Positions 12,664 through 19,149 of a stretch of 27,665 nt of DNA are shown in pieces. The notes beneath the pieces are model-generated. The model was not told the DNA's origin. It was given only the letters and a program-made list of their open reading frames with translations, and did not search any database. The DNA lies in the IMG/VR virus record IMGVR_UViG_3300032562_000145, positions 1-27,665 of that record, one strand, 5' to 3'. The translations under genes were made by a program, and so were the position numbers. This DNA comes from a virus. Position 1 is the first letter of the stretch. Every line of letters starts with the position of its first letter.

Positions 12664-12881
12664 GTAGGTTCGTAACAGCGGACGGCGAAGTCGTGATTGC
12701 GGTGAGCGAGGAGGAATTCTACCCAGGGGCGTATCAAGTCACCTTGACAGCCCTTGACAGCGATTCCCCAATTAACGAAATGAAAAACCTTGTGAAGAAT
12801 CTGGGGGTTTTTGAATTTGAAGTTGATGCCATCGAACACGCAAAACGTGTGGCATCGGTTTTGGAAGTGGATTGCTTCTAG
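12660..12881 (+). CDS. Hypothetical 73-residue protein
   Basis: The start is the GTG in the GTGA overlap; earlier ATGs in frame lie inside the previous gene. The product starts with a strand-turn-strand (RFVTADGEVVIAVSEEEFYPG), then YQVTLTALDSD, and ends in a helix (IEHAKRVASVLEVD). This is a plan like that of the preceding gene product and of the protein at 12996, which all combine DGEWVVxV-type strands with a terminal helix. They may be distant relatives. Confidence 0.7.
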   Translation: MSRFVTADGEVVIAVSEEEFYPGAYQVTLTALDSDSPINEMKNLVKNLGVFEFEVDAIEHAKRVASVLEVDCF

Positions 12882-12934
12882 TGGGCTGGTTCTTTGTTTT
12901 TGTGATGGGAATCTTCATGCGAGCGAAGAAGTAA
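12881..12934 (+). CDS. 17-residue membrane peptide
   Basis: A GTG that shares one base with the stop of the gene before it opens a frame for a short hydrophobic segment (GWFFVFVMGIFM) with a basic end (RAKK). The positive end suggests an in-membrane helix with a cytoplasmic C-terminus. It has no Shine-Dalgarno and depends on coupling if it is translated at all. Confidence 0.3.
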   Translation: MGWFFVFVMGIFMRAKK

Positions 12935-12937
12935 ACG

Positions 12938-12966
12938 TTGCGCCAAACCCTGTAGGGGGCTACAAT
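12938..12966 (+). promoter_or_regulatory. Sigma70-like promoter
   Basis: -35 TTGCGC (12938-12943), 17-base spacer with AAACCCTGTAGGG, -10 TACAAT (12961-12966), 29 bases before the ATG at 12996. The spacer contains CCCTGTAGGG, an inverted repeat related to the AAACCCCTGTAC part of the other spacers. Confidence 0.7.
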
Positions 12967-12995
12967 TTTCCTCGAACTCAAACGAGAGGAAAACA

Positions 12996-13250
12996 ATGCA
13001 AGTTTTTACCACCAACGAAATTGTCGCTACAACGTCAGCGGGCGCTCGAATTAGCCTGGGCGTTCGTCAGTTGGAAGATGGCTGGATTGTATTCAGTGGC
13101 GAAACAGTGCTTTCGAAGTTTGCAGACGCAGACTCAGCCGACGCATACGCTCAGGCAATCATCACGGCTTTCGAGGACAAGACAAACGCAGTAACTGACG
13201 CCCCAGAGGTTGTAGTTCCTGACGAAGTGACTCCACCAGAAAACAACTAA
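12996..13250 (+). CDS. Hypothetical 84-residue protein
   Basis: This single-gene unit has its own promoter, an AGAGGAAA Shine-Dalgarno and an intrinsic terminator right after its stop. The product has beta strands (ARISLGVRQLEDGWIVFSGE), an alanine- and aspartate-rich helix (FADADSADAYAQAIITAFED) and a flexible acidic, proline- and valine-rich end. No family is recognised. The self-contained promoter and terminator suggest an accessory gene controlled on its own. Confidence 0.78.
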   Translation: MQVFTTNEIVATTSAGARISLGVRQLEDGWIVFSGETVLSKFADADSADAYAQAIITAFEDKTNAVTDAPEVVVPDEVTPPENN

Positions 13251-13255
13251 TTAGA

Positions 13256-13291
13256 AAAACTGGCTATCGTGAATCTGCGATAGCCAGTTTT
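13256..13291 (+). terminator. Strong intrinsic terminator
   Basis: AAAACTGGCTATCG (13256-13269) pairs perfectly with CGATAGCCAGTTTT (13278-13291) across an 8-base loop. The 14-base-pair stem ends in A4/T4, so it can stop transcription in both directions. It separates the gene at 12996 from the terminase unit. Confidence 0.9.
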
Positions 13292-13323
13292 CCAATTTAG
13301 AAGTAATATTTGTTCAGGAGATA

Positions 13324-13434
13324 ATGATGACGAGCCCAATCCACCACATACTGTTCAATTCAGAACTTGTTGGCATCGGCCTCATCGCTGGCTTTTTTAT
13401 TGCCATGCTCATCTCCTTCTTCCGCAAGAACTAA
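13324..13434 (+). CDS. 36-residue membrane peptide before the terminase
   Basis: A short frame with two ATGs in a row and an AGGAG Shine-Dalgarno four bases before the first. Residues 15-33 form a hydrophobic span (LVGIGLIAGFFIAMLISFF), followed by a basic RKN end, so it is a single-span membrane peptide. Its TAA shares one base with the ATG of the large terminase, whose own ribosome binding site is weak. Translation of the terminase therefore probably depends on this small gene. Its separate function, if any, is unknown. Confidence 0.62.
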   Translation: MMTSPIHHILFNSELVGIGLIAGFFIAMLISFFRKN

Positions 13435-15470
13435 TGAACCCACTCATTAAAAAACTTGCCGCTGCTACGCCGGAGCAGAGAAACGCAATTCTTTCCAAAC
13501 TTTCGACGGAAGAATTAACATCCGTTTTCAAGCAACTCGAATCCATCGAGAACGCTCCGATGCGCCACTGGTATTGCACCCGTGCGACGTGCGATGGCAA
13601 CCCTCACGCAGGTTTCCATTGGTGCGAACACCCAGTCGACGGTAAGCACACCCCGTTCTGCAAACACGCAAGAACACCACAGCGACCTCCGCACAGCGAC
13701 CCAGATGACCCATGGCTTGTTTGGTTCTTCTCGGGCGGACGTGGCACGGGTAAGGCTCTTGCTCTTGATACGCCTATTCCCACGCCATTTGGTTGGGCAA
13801 AGATGGGTGAACTGAAAGAAGGGGACGTTGTATTTGACGAGCGGGGGCGTATGTGCAACGTCACTGCCATTTACGACGTAATGCCAGAGCGTGCGTACCG
13901 ATTGACCTTCTCTGACGGAAGCGAAATCGTGGCGTGCGACGAACACCAGTGGGCGACACTCACCGCCCAAGAACGAAAGCAACTAAATCGCAAGGGGCTT
14001 CCAATCCCCGACGACTGGGCTAACAAAGCGCCAATCACTACCGCCGACATTGTGGCGACGTTGAAGTATGGCAAGCGTGGCGACACCAACCACGCCATTC
14101 CCGTTTCCAAACCGTTGGAACTTCCCAACGCCAACCTTCCTATTGACCCGTACATTTTGGGGGTGTGGCTTGGCGACGGTTCATCTGGCGGTGCAGACAT
14201 AACTTGTCATGACGACGACATTGCGCACTATCGCCAGAAGTTTGACGGGGTTGGTGAAATCTTTGGAGAGGGTCGCTACCGAGACGCCGACAAGCCCACC
14301 GCAACGTATCGTTTTGGAAACAAGCCCGAACAACTTAATGCTTTGGGGCAAATGACAGCCAATGGCTCAATGCACTCAAAACTACGAGAACTTGGTTTGA
14401 TAAATAACAAGCACGTTCCCGTTGTGTACTTCCGTGGCTCCGTAAGCCAGCGCATTTCACTGCTTCATGGCTTGATGGACACGGACGGGTACATTGACGA
14501 GCGTGGTATGGCAGAGTTCACGTCTACAAAGCGTGTTCTTGCCGAAGCCGTAGTTGAACTTGCTCGCTCACTTGGTCAAAAGCCAGTCATGTCAGTTGGG
14601 CGCTCAACCTTGTATGGCAAGGACTGTGGCGAAAAGTATCGTGTGCACTGGCGACCCACCATTGAAGTGGTTTCTTTGCCTCGTAAGTTGGAGCGACAGA
14701 AGCCCTACGGCGCACAGTCAATGCGCAATCACCACCTCATGGTCGTATCCGCCACAGAGGAACTGCTCCAACCTATGCGCTGCATTACGGTGGACAGTCC
14801 TAACTCCATGTACCTTGCGGGCGAGGCAATGATACCGACCCACAACACCCGAGCCGGGGCTGAGTGGGTTTTGGACTTGGTTTGGAATCAAGGGTACAAG
14901 CGCATCGCCCTCGTTGGTCGAACACCAGCGGACGTTCGAGACGTAATGATTTACGGAGACTCGGGAATTATGTCCGTGTCCGACCCAAACCCAAGGCCGA
15001 TTCACGAGCCAACCAAGAGACGACTGATTTGGGAAAACGGCGCTCAGGCTTTCACGTACTCGGCTGCTGCGCCGAGTCAGTTGCGTGGTCCTCAGCACGA
15101 CGCTGCTTGGTGCGATGAGTTAGCGGCGTGGACAGACGCACCAAAGGGTGACTCCCTCGATACGAGTTGGAACAACTTGATGCTTGGTCTCCGTTTGGGA
15201 ACTGACCCGAAGTGCCTTGTCACCACGACACCAAAGCGTGTCAAATTGGTTCGACAAGTTATGGAGCGACGCACAACCGTAATCACTAACGGTACGACGT
15301 ATGAAAACCTCGACAACCTTGCTCCGTCGTTTAAAGACCAGGTTCTAACGTCCTACGCAGGAACAAGAATCGGACGACAGGAGTTGGATGGCGTCGTCCT
15401 CTCCGACGTCGAAGGCGCTCTATGGTCTCTGGAAATGATTGATTCTCTTCGTGGGGAGTTGGTCGAATGA
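13434..15470 (+). CDS. Large terminase ATPase part, interrupted by an intein
   Basis: The 678-residue precursor is the ATP-driven DNA packaging motor, minus its nuclease. Residues 1-107 hold a Cys/His-rich N-terminal region (WYCTRATCDGNPHAGFHWC) and the first part of Walker A, GGRGTGK (101-107). An intein fills 108-471. The ATPase resumes with TRAGAEW (472-478), giving GGRGTGK-TRAGAEW after splicing. The Walker B acid pair is Asp561-Glu562 (AAWCDELAAW), and the coupling motif is LVTTTPKR (595-602). The spliced product would have 314 residues. The nuclease domain is missing and is encoded by the overlapping next gene. Without splicing the ATP site is broken. Confidence 0.92.
   Translation: MNPLIKKLAAATPEQRNAILSKLSTEELTSVFKQLESIENAPMRHWYCTRATCDGNPHAGFHWCEHPVDGKHTPFCKHARTPQRPPHSDPDDPWLVWFFSGGRGTGKALALDTPIPTPFGWAKMGELKEGDVVFDERGRMCNVTAIYDVMPERAYRLTFSDGSEIVACDEHQWATLTAQERKQLNRKGLPIPDDWANKAPITTADIVATLKYGKRGDTNHAIPVSKPLELPNANLPIDPYILGVWLGDGSSGGADITCHDDDIAHYRQKFDGVGEIFGEGRYRDADKPTATYRFGNKPEQLNALGQMTANGSMHSKLRELGLINNKHVPVVYFRGSVSQRISLLHGLMDTDGYIDERGMAEFTSTKRVLAEAVVELARSLGQKPVMSVGRSTLYGKDCGEKYRVHWRPTIEVVSLPRKLERQKPYGAQSMRNHHLMVVSATEELLQPMRCITVDSPNSMYLAGEAMIPTHNTRAGAEWVLDLVWNQGYKRIALVGRTPADVRDVMIYGDSGIMSVSDPNPRPIHEPTKRRLIWENGAQAFTYSAAAPSQLRGPQHDAAWCDELAAWTDAPKGDSLDTSWNNLMLGLRLGTDPKCLVTTTPKRVKLVRQVMERRTTVITNGTTYENLDNLAPSFKDQVLTSYAGTRIGRQELDGVVLSDVEGALWSLEMIDSLRGELVE
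13755..14846 (+). other. Class 3 intein with LAGLIDADG homing endonuclease
   Basis: This 364-residue insertion begins with Ala108 instead of Cys or Ser, followed by LALDTPIPTPFGW. Its block B has DEHQW (Trp173), block F has MRCITVDSPN with Cys450, and block G has MIPTHN with Thr469, His470 and Asn471, followed by Thr472 as +1 residue. Trp, Cys and Thr at these places are the hallmark of class 3 inteins, in which the block F cysteine starts splicing. LGVWLGDGS (242-250) and LLHGLMDTDGY (343-353) are the two LAGLIDADG motifs of a homing endonuclease. All splice residues are present, so it is probably active. Confidence 0.9.
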
Positions 15471-16105
15471 TTACCGTAAAGGCAGAAGAATTTTTGAGAA
15501 TTGTTGTTGGCGTCGACCCCGCAATTACTTCGGGAGAAGATGCGGACGAAACGGGAATCGTTGTCGTCGCAAGCGGACCGCACCAGCCGGATACTTGCTC
15601 TATTGAACACTGCACTCTTCACGCCTATGTTTTGGAAGATGCGACACTGCCAAAGGGCTCAAAGGCAAGTCCCGAAAAATGGGGACGACGTGTAGTCGAT
15701 GCGTTCGACGAATGGAACGCTGGAATCGTTGTCGTTGAAGGTAACGCTGGGCGTGAACTTCTTCGAAGCGTTCTTCATAACATCAGGCCGACCATGCCCG
15801 TGGACATCCCAAATGCGAAGTACAACAAAGCGAGTCGAGCGGAGCCGGTCGTGTCTTTGTATGAGCAGGGTCGTGTTCACCACATTGGAGACCCGGCGAA
15901 GTTTGCTCTTTTGGAAGACCAAATGACAACGTGGGTTCCAACTGGTTCACGTGGCCGGGGCAAGTCCTCGCCAGACCGAATGGACGCCCTGGTTTGGGCA
16001 ATAAGCGAGTTGGACATTAACACCGGGGTGCGCCGTCGTCGGTGGGAAGTCGAAGACGGCATCGCCCCATTGGGGTTTGGCCAGTCAAACCACTGGCAAA
16101 TTTAA
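15467..16105 (+). CDS. Large terminase nuclease domain (separate gene)
   Basis: The 212-residue product matches the C-terminal RNase H-like nuclease of phage large terminases, which cuts the genome concatemer. IVVGVDPAITSGEDADETG at about residues 12-30 gives the first catalytic acid (Asp17). VVVEGNAGREL gives Glu91, and SPDRMDALVWAISEL gives the last pair, Asp170 and Asp173. It begins on an ATGA overlap with the ATPase gene, with a GGGGAG Shine-Dalgarno, so the two are coupled. In most phages these domains form one chain. Here the break falls in the linker, so both halves should fold and may reassemble. Confidence 0.88.
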   Translation: MITVKAEEFLRIVVGVDPAITSGEDADETGIVVVASGPHQPDTCSIEHCTLHAYVLEDATLPKGSKASPEKWGRRVVDAFDEWNAGIVVVEGNAGRELLRSVLHNIRPTMPVDIPNAKYNKASRAEPVVSLYEQGRVHHIGDPAKFALLEDQMTTWVPTGSRGRGKSSPDRMDALVWAISELDINTGVRRRRWEVEDGIAPLGFGQSNHWQI

Positions 16106-16347
16106 ACAGCAGGGTTTTCTAGCCAAACGTTCATGTTGAGGCGGATGAAAGAATCCTTCAAAACTTCCAACGCAAACAAAGCCTCGTCAAAACTTTCGTA
16201 GATAGCCATCGTCCTAGGGCTTCCGTATCCCTCAAAAACAACAGCCGTTCTTTCCATACCATCGATGGATTCCAAAACTACGTCAAACATGGTTCCATTG
16301 TCTCCGTTAACGTGAAGAACCGGAAGTTCAGTTTCGCTTGTAAACAT
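16102..16347 (-). CDS. Hypothetical 81-residue protein
   Basis: The product is a small beta-alpha protein (FDVVLESIDGMERTAVVFEG, then an IYESFDEALFALEVLKDSF helix). It has a GTAGAGGA Shine-Dalgarno. Its last four bases overlap the end of the terminase nuclease gene on the other strand, leaving no room for a terminator between the two convergent units. No family is recognised. Confidence 0.72.
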   Translation of the reverse strand: MFTSETELPVLHVNGDNGTMFDVVLESIDGMERTAVVFEGYGSPRTMAIYESFDEALFALEVLKDSFIRLNMNVWLENPAV

Positions 16348-16407
16348 TTATCCTCTACTTCTGTAAGTTTGGCTTAAAAACTTTTCCTGACCATTCCGCA
16401 TAATCTT

Positions 16408-16716
16408 CTAATGCAGAAAAGCAATGTTGGTTTCATCGTCAAGGTCTTCATCTTCGATAACAGCGTGAACGCATCCTTGGTCATGAAGGTAGTCAGACCA
16501 AACCTCTGGGTAGCGGTCGTACTCACCTGACTCACACCAATCGATATAGGAATCGCAACACATTTCGTATCCGTCCTGAAGGGACGCATAGACGTTGTAT
16601 CCACCAGTGGACAAAAGCGTTGAGTAATTCCACGAAACCGGGTTATTAATTCTTACGCCATCTTTGGTTTCCGTTGGGTCGCACCCGACCTCCAAAATAA
16701 TTTTGTATGTAGCCAT
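16408..16716 (-). CDS. Hypothetical 102-residue acidic protein
   Basis: It has a strong AAAGGAG Shine-Dalgarno. The product is acidic and rich in tyrosine and tryptophan, with cysteines at CCDSYIDWCESGEYDRYPEV in the middle and an acidic end (IEDEDLDDET). It begins with a strand-like TYKIILEVGCD. No family is recognised. It lies just downstream of a perfect 11-base-pair inverted repeat that could be in its leader. Confidence 0.75.
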   Translation of the reverse strand: MATYKIILEVGCDPTETKDGVRINNPVSWNYSTLLSTGGYNVYASLQDGYEMCCDSYIDWCESGEYDRYPEVWSDYLHDQGCVHAVIEDEDLDDETNIAFLH

Positions 16717-16745
16717 GATTTTCTCCTTTGACTAAAGAATAGGGA

Positions 16746-16785
16746 GTGGGTGTGACATCGGCAGGGAGTACCTAGTCACACCCAC
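16746..16785. repeat. Perfect inverted repeat GTGGGTGTGAC/GTCACACCCAC
   Basis: Eleven base pairs with an 18-base loop in the gap between the genes at 16841 and 16716 (minus strand). It has no T-run on either strand, so it is not a typical intrinsic terminator. It may be an RNA processing or attenuation structure, or an operator for a dimeric protein. Its distance to the downstream ATG is about 30 bases. Confidence 0.6.
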
Positions 16786-16840
16786 AGGGGTTGCTACCGA
16801 TTTGACTTTTCGGTCATGCGATTGATTGTGAACTGCTTCA

Positions 16841-17926
16841 TTAGATAATTTCCTCGCCAGAAGAGTCGACACGAACCAGACTTGGGAATGATGGAGGCAT
16901 CGAAAACATATCGGCAAGGTAGATGTCGCCAACTGCTTCAAAAGCAACCTCGACTTCTTCAGCATCATCCGTTCCAGTTGTGTATTCGCTCTGAGAGAGG
17001 TCAACGATGTCGGTGAGGTTCAGAACAACGTCGATTCCTCCAACTTCGCTAATCTGGGCAAGACGTGTCTTAATTGACTTTCGGACAAGCCAAAAAAGTG
17101 ACTCATAAGTCGAGAGCAGAATACTTTGGACTGCTCCATTCGCATCAGCAAAGTTCGTGTAGTGGGACGATGAGTAAAGGTTGTTCAGGAAGTTTGGAGA
17201 TGCGCTTCGTGCGAAGTGACGAATAACGTTGTTAAGCAAGTTCGCACCCTCGGTGCTTCCATTTCCGTAGCGCACCTTCTCAGAGTGCTTGACCTGGTAG
17301 ATGCTTCCAATCGAGCCATCAAACAAGATTCCAAACTTCTGGGAAATGAAAGCATAGGTATCGGAGTTGTGGTCCGAGCGGTTCGATGGGCCGTACTTAA
17401 CAAACTTCTCTGAGTCAGAGACGGTCGAAACAAGTTCCAGGTTGTTGATTCGCACAACCAGTTCGTTCCACAGATTTACAAGGAAAACCAATCCAAGTTC
17501 ATCAAGAGATTCGGTCTCTGGGTTGTATACCCAGTTTGGGCCGTACAGAAGAGAACGAACATCTCGTGAGACTTCGTTGACGAGTTCGTCGTGACCCTCA
17601 ATCTCACTGGTTGCAAGTTCACTCAAAAACTTAGAGAGTTTGCGACGAACACTCTGGTTTTCCAGATTGCGTCGAGCGGAATCAACTTCCGAACGAATTG
17701 ATTCAGGGTTTTCAACACGGAGGAAAACCGAAGAGCCGTTGTCTCCCCTTACGTCGAGGTCGAACATGTCTCCGACGAGGTACCCAATCGTTGGGGTTGT
17801 CTTGACCTTGACTGGGCGATTCTCAACGTCTACTGCGCTGAGGCGCTCTTGTGCCCGTGCATAAATAGATGCGTTGATTGCATCCATGTCGATTGACACC
17901 CTCTTGGTGCTTGATAACTTGCTCAT
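16841..17926 (-). CDS. Hypothetical 361-residue protein, own promoter
   Basis: This is one of the largest genes in the window and has a good promoter and AAGGGAG Shine-Dalgarno. The N-terminal 40 residues are basic and helical, then comes TIGYLVGDMFDLDVRG, a helical region (SARRNLENQSVRRKLSKFLS), and a central part with KFGILFDGSIGSIYQVKHSE and SPNFLNNLYSSSHYTNFADA. The C-terminus is acidic (TGTDDAEEVEVAFEAVGD). There is no catalytic motif I can name. It lies in the block with the amidoligase and glutamine amidotransferase, and could be a target or partner of that pathway, but this is only context. Confidence 0.78.
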   Translation of the reverse strand: MSKLSSTKRVSIDMDAINASIYARAQERLSAVDVENRPVKVKTTPTIGYLVGDMFDLDVRGDNGSSVFLRVENPESIRSEVDSARRNLENQSVRRKLSKFLSELATSEIEGHDELVNEVSRDVRSLLYGPNWVYNPETESLDELGLVFLVNLWNELVVRINNLELVSTVSDSEKFVKYGPSNRSDHNSDTYAFISQKFGILFDGSIGSIYQVKHSEKVRYGNGSTEGANLLNNVIRHFARSASPNFLNNLYSSSHYTNFADANGAVQSILLSTYESLFWLVRKSIKTRLAQISEVGGIDVVLNLTDIVDLSQSEYTTGTDDAEEVEVAFEAVGDIYLADMFSMPPSFPSLVRVDSSGEEII

Positions 17927-17953
17927 GTAAATCTCCCTTTTGTCTACATAACC

Positions 17954-17982
17954 ATTGTACAGATACTACGGTTTAGTTTCAA
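17954..17982 (-). promoter_or_regulatory. Promoter with ACTAAACC element and inverted repeat
   Basis: On the minus strand: -35 TTGAAA, 17-base spacer starting CTAAACCG, -10 TACAAT (17954-17959). An alternative reading is TTGACT-16-TATCTG, which would put ACTAAAC 12 bases before the -10 as elsewhere. GTTTCAA-N6-TTGAAAC (17976-17995) overlaps the -35 as an inverted repeat and also touches the stop of the upstream gene. Confidence 0.7.
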
Positions 17983-17994
17983 GTCAATTTGAAA

Positions 17995-18339
17995 CTATTT
18001 TTTGACCACTTCGCCATTGTTGTACCAGGACTCCGTGAAGTCGATTGCCATCTGAAGTTCATCCAACGGCGGAGTCCCAGATACCTTCAATTCAATAATC
18101 CCAAACTCGGCGAGCCGATTCAAAAACAACTCATCGCTAAGTTCGTCGTCTATGAGAATTCGATACTGAACAAAAACACGGTATGCAATTCCTCGCTTTG
18201 GGAACTTGTGGTCTAGTGGCGCCCAGGAACGTTCTCCAATTGTTTGAAGTACGTCAAATGCCGAAGGCGCAATGATGACTTCGTTGCCCCACTTGATTTC
18301 CCACTTTGCGTCGGTTGGTACAAGGTTTGGGATGTTCAT
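17995..18339 (-). CDS. Hypothetical 114-residue protein
   Basis: It has a GAGAGG Shine-Dalgarno a short way before the ATG. The product has a strand-rich N-terminus (AKWEIKWGNEVIIAPSAFDV), a basic GIAYRVFVQYRILID stretch, and a helical C-terminal half (ELQMAIDFTESWYNNGEVVKK). No cysteine and no known motif. It sits between the glutamine amidotransferase gene and the 361-residue gene, in the same direction. Function unknown. Confidence 0.72.
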   Translation of the reverse strand: MNIPNLVPTDAKWEIKWGNEVIIAPSAFDVLQTIGERSWAPLDHKFPKRGIAYRVFVQYRILIDDELSDELFLNRLAEFGIIELKVSGTPPLDELQMAIDFTESWYNNGEVVKK

Positions 18340-18404
18340 TTTTTTTACCTCTCGTTATCCGCTGTTGCCAGTATGACGGTTATCGTCTTCCAATTCAAAT
18401 CAAC

Positions 18405-19139
18405 TTACGCAATCTGCTTCAGGCTTTCGCCAATCTCTCGGGTCTCAACAATTTCGCCATTGCGAACTCGGATGTAGGTGTACGGTTCAAGGTCTTCGTA
18501 CCAAAGAATGTCAACACCAGCCTTGTCGCAAGCACGAAGAAGAAGGTCTTCCGTCGAAGCAAAGAACAAGGAGCCCTTCTCCGTCGAGCCGACCGTCAAA
18601 GGTGAGCCGTCGCATCGTGCAAGGTGCAAGTCACGCTTTTCACGAGCATCAAGCCAAGCCAGCGCAGCACGTCCCTGCAACGAACGCAATACGTCGGCTG
18701 GGTGATGACGAGTTAAGTTCAAAAGCGCAAAAGCAGCCTCACTATCAACCTGCGCCTGGCGCTCTTCGTTTAGGTACTCAAAGATGTTGTCGTCGTTGTT
18801 TAGAACGCCGTTGTGGACGCCGATAATCTTCCCTGAAACGATTGGGTGGTTGTTTAGATTGTCATCGGGTGAGCCCTTGGTTGCCCATCGGGTGTGAAGG
18901 ATTGCTCGCTTCGTGTTCGTGGACATCTTCGTTAGATACTGGTCGAAAAGAGACGCTGGCACTGGAGCCTTGCTAACAGCAATGGTTGAGCGCTTACTCT
19001 TTTCGGTTGGAGCCACGACCCATGATGCGCCAGTGGCGTCTTTGCCACGAGATGCAATCTCTTTTAGCAAGCAACTTGAAACCTTACGTGCATTAATCTT
19101 CTCGTTTGGGCTTAGGCAAAATCCTGCAATTCCACACAT
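18405..19139 (-). CDS. Class II glutamine amidotransferase
   Basis: The 244-residue protein frees ammonia from glutamine for transfer to another substrate. The start is the ATG that places cysteine second (MCGIAGF), as required for the N-terminal nucleophile once Met is removed; an AAGGAG Shine-Dalgarno supports it, and longer starts would block the enzyme. Other active-site elements are SRGKDATG (30-37), HTRWATKG (82-89), VHNG (108-111) and DSEA (132-135). It has no synthetase domain, so an ammonia-using partner is expected; the amidoligase gene 10 bases upstream is the obvious candidate. Confidence 0.92.
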   Translation of the reverse strand: MCGIAGFCLSPNEKINARKVSSCLLKEIASRGKDATGASWVVAPTEKSKRSTIAVSKAPVPASLFDQYLTKMSTNTKRAILHTRWATKGSPDDNLNNHPIVSGKIIGVHNGVLNNDDNIFEYLNEERQAQVDSEAAFALLNLTRHHPADVLRSLQGRAALAWLDAREKRDLHLARCDGSPLTVGSTEKGSLFFASTEDLLLRACDKAGVDILWYEDLEPYTYIRVRNGEIVETREIGESLKQIA

Positions 19140-19149
19140 GTGGTTCTCC

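Noticed and set aside
12315-12839. Minus-strand open frame of 174 codons
   Set aside because: It crosses two strong promoters and two plus-strand genes with good ribosome binding sites; the composition is not protein-like.
13515-13982. Minus-strand open frame opposite the terminase N-terminus and intein
   Set aside because: It lies opposite confidently assigned coding sequence and has no ribosome binding site.
13755-14846. Reading the intein as a class 1 element that lost its first cysteine
   Set aside because: The Trp, Cys and Thr set in blocks B, F and G is complete, so class 3 explains the alanine at position 1 without loss of function.
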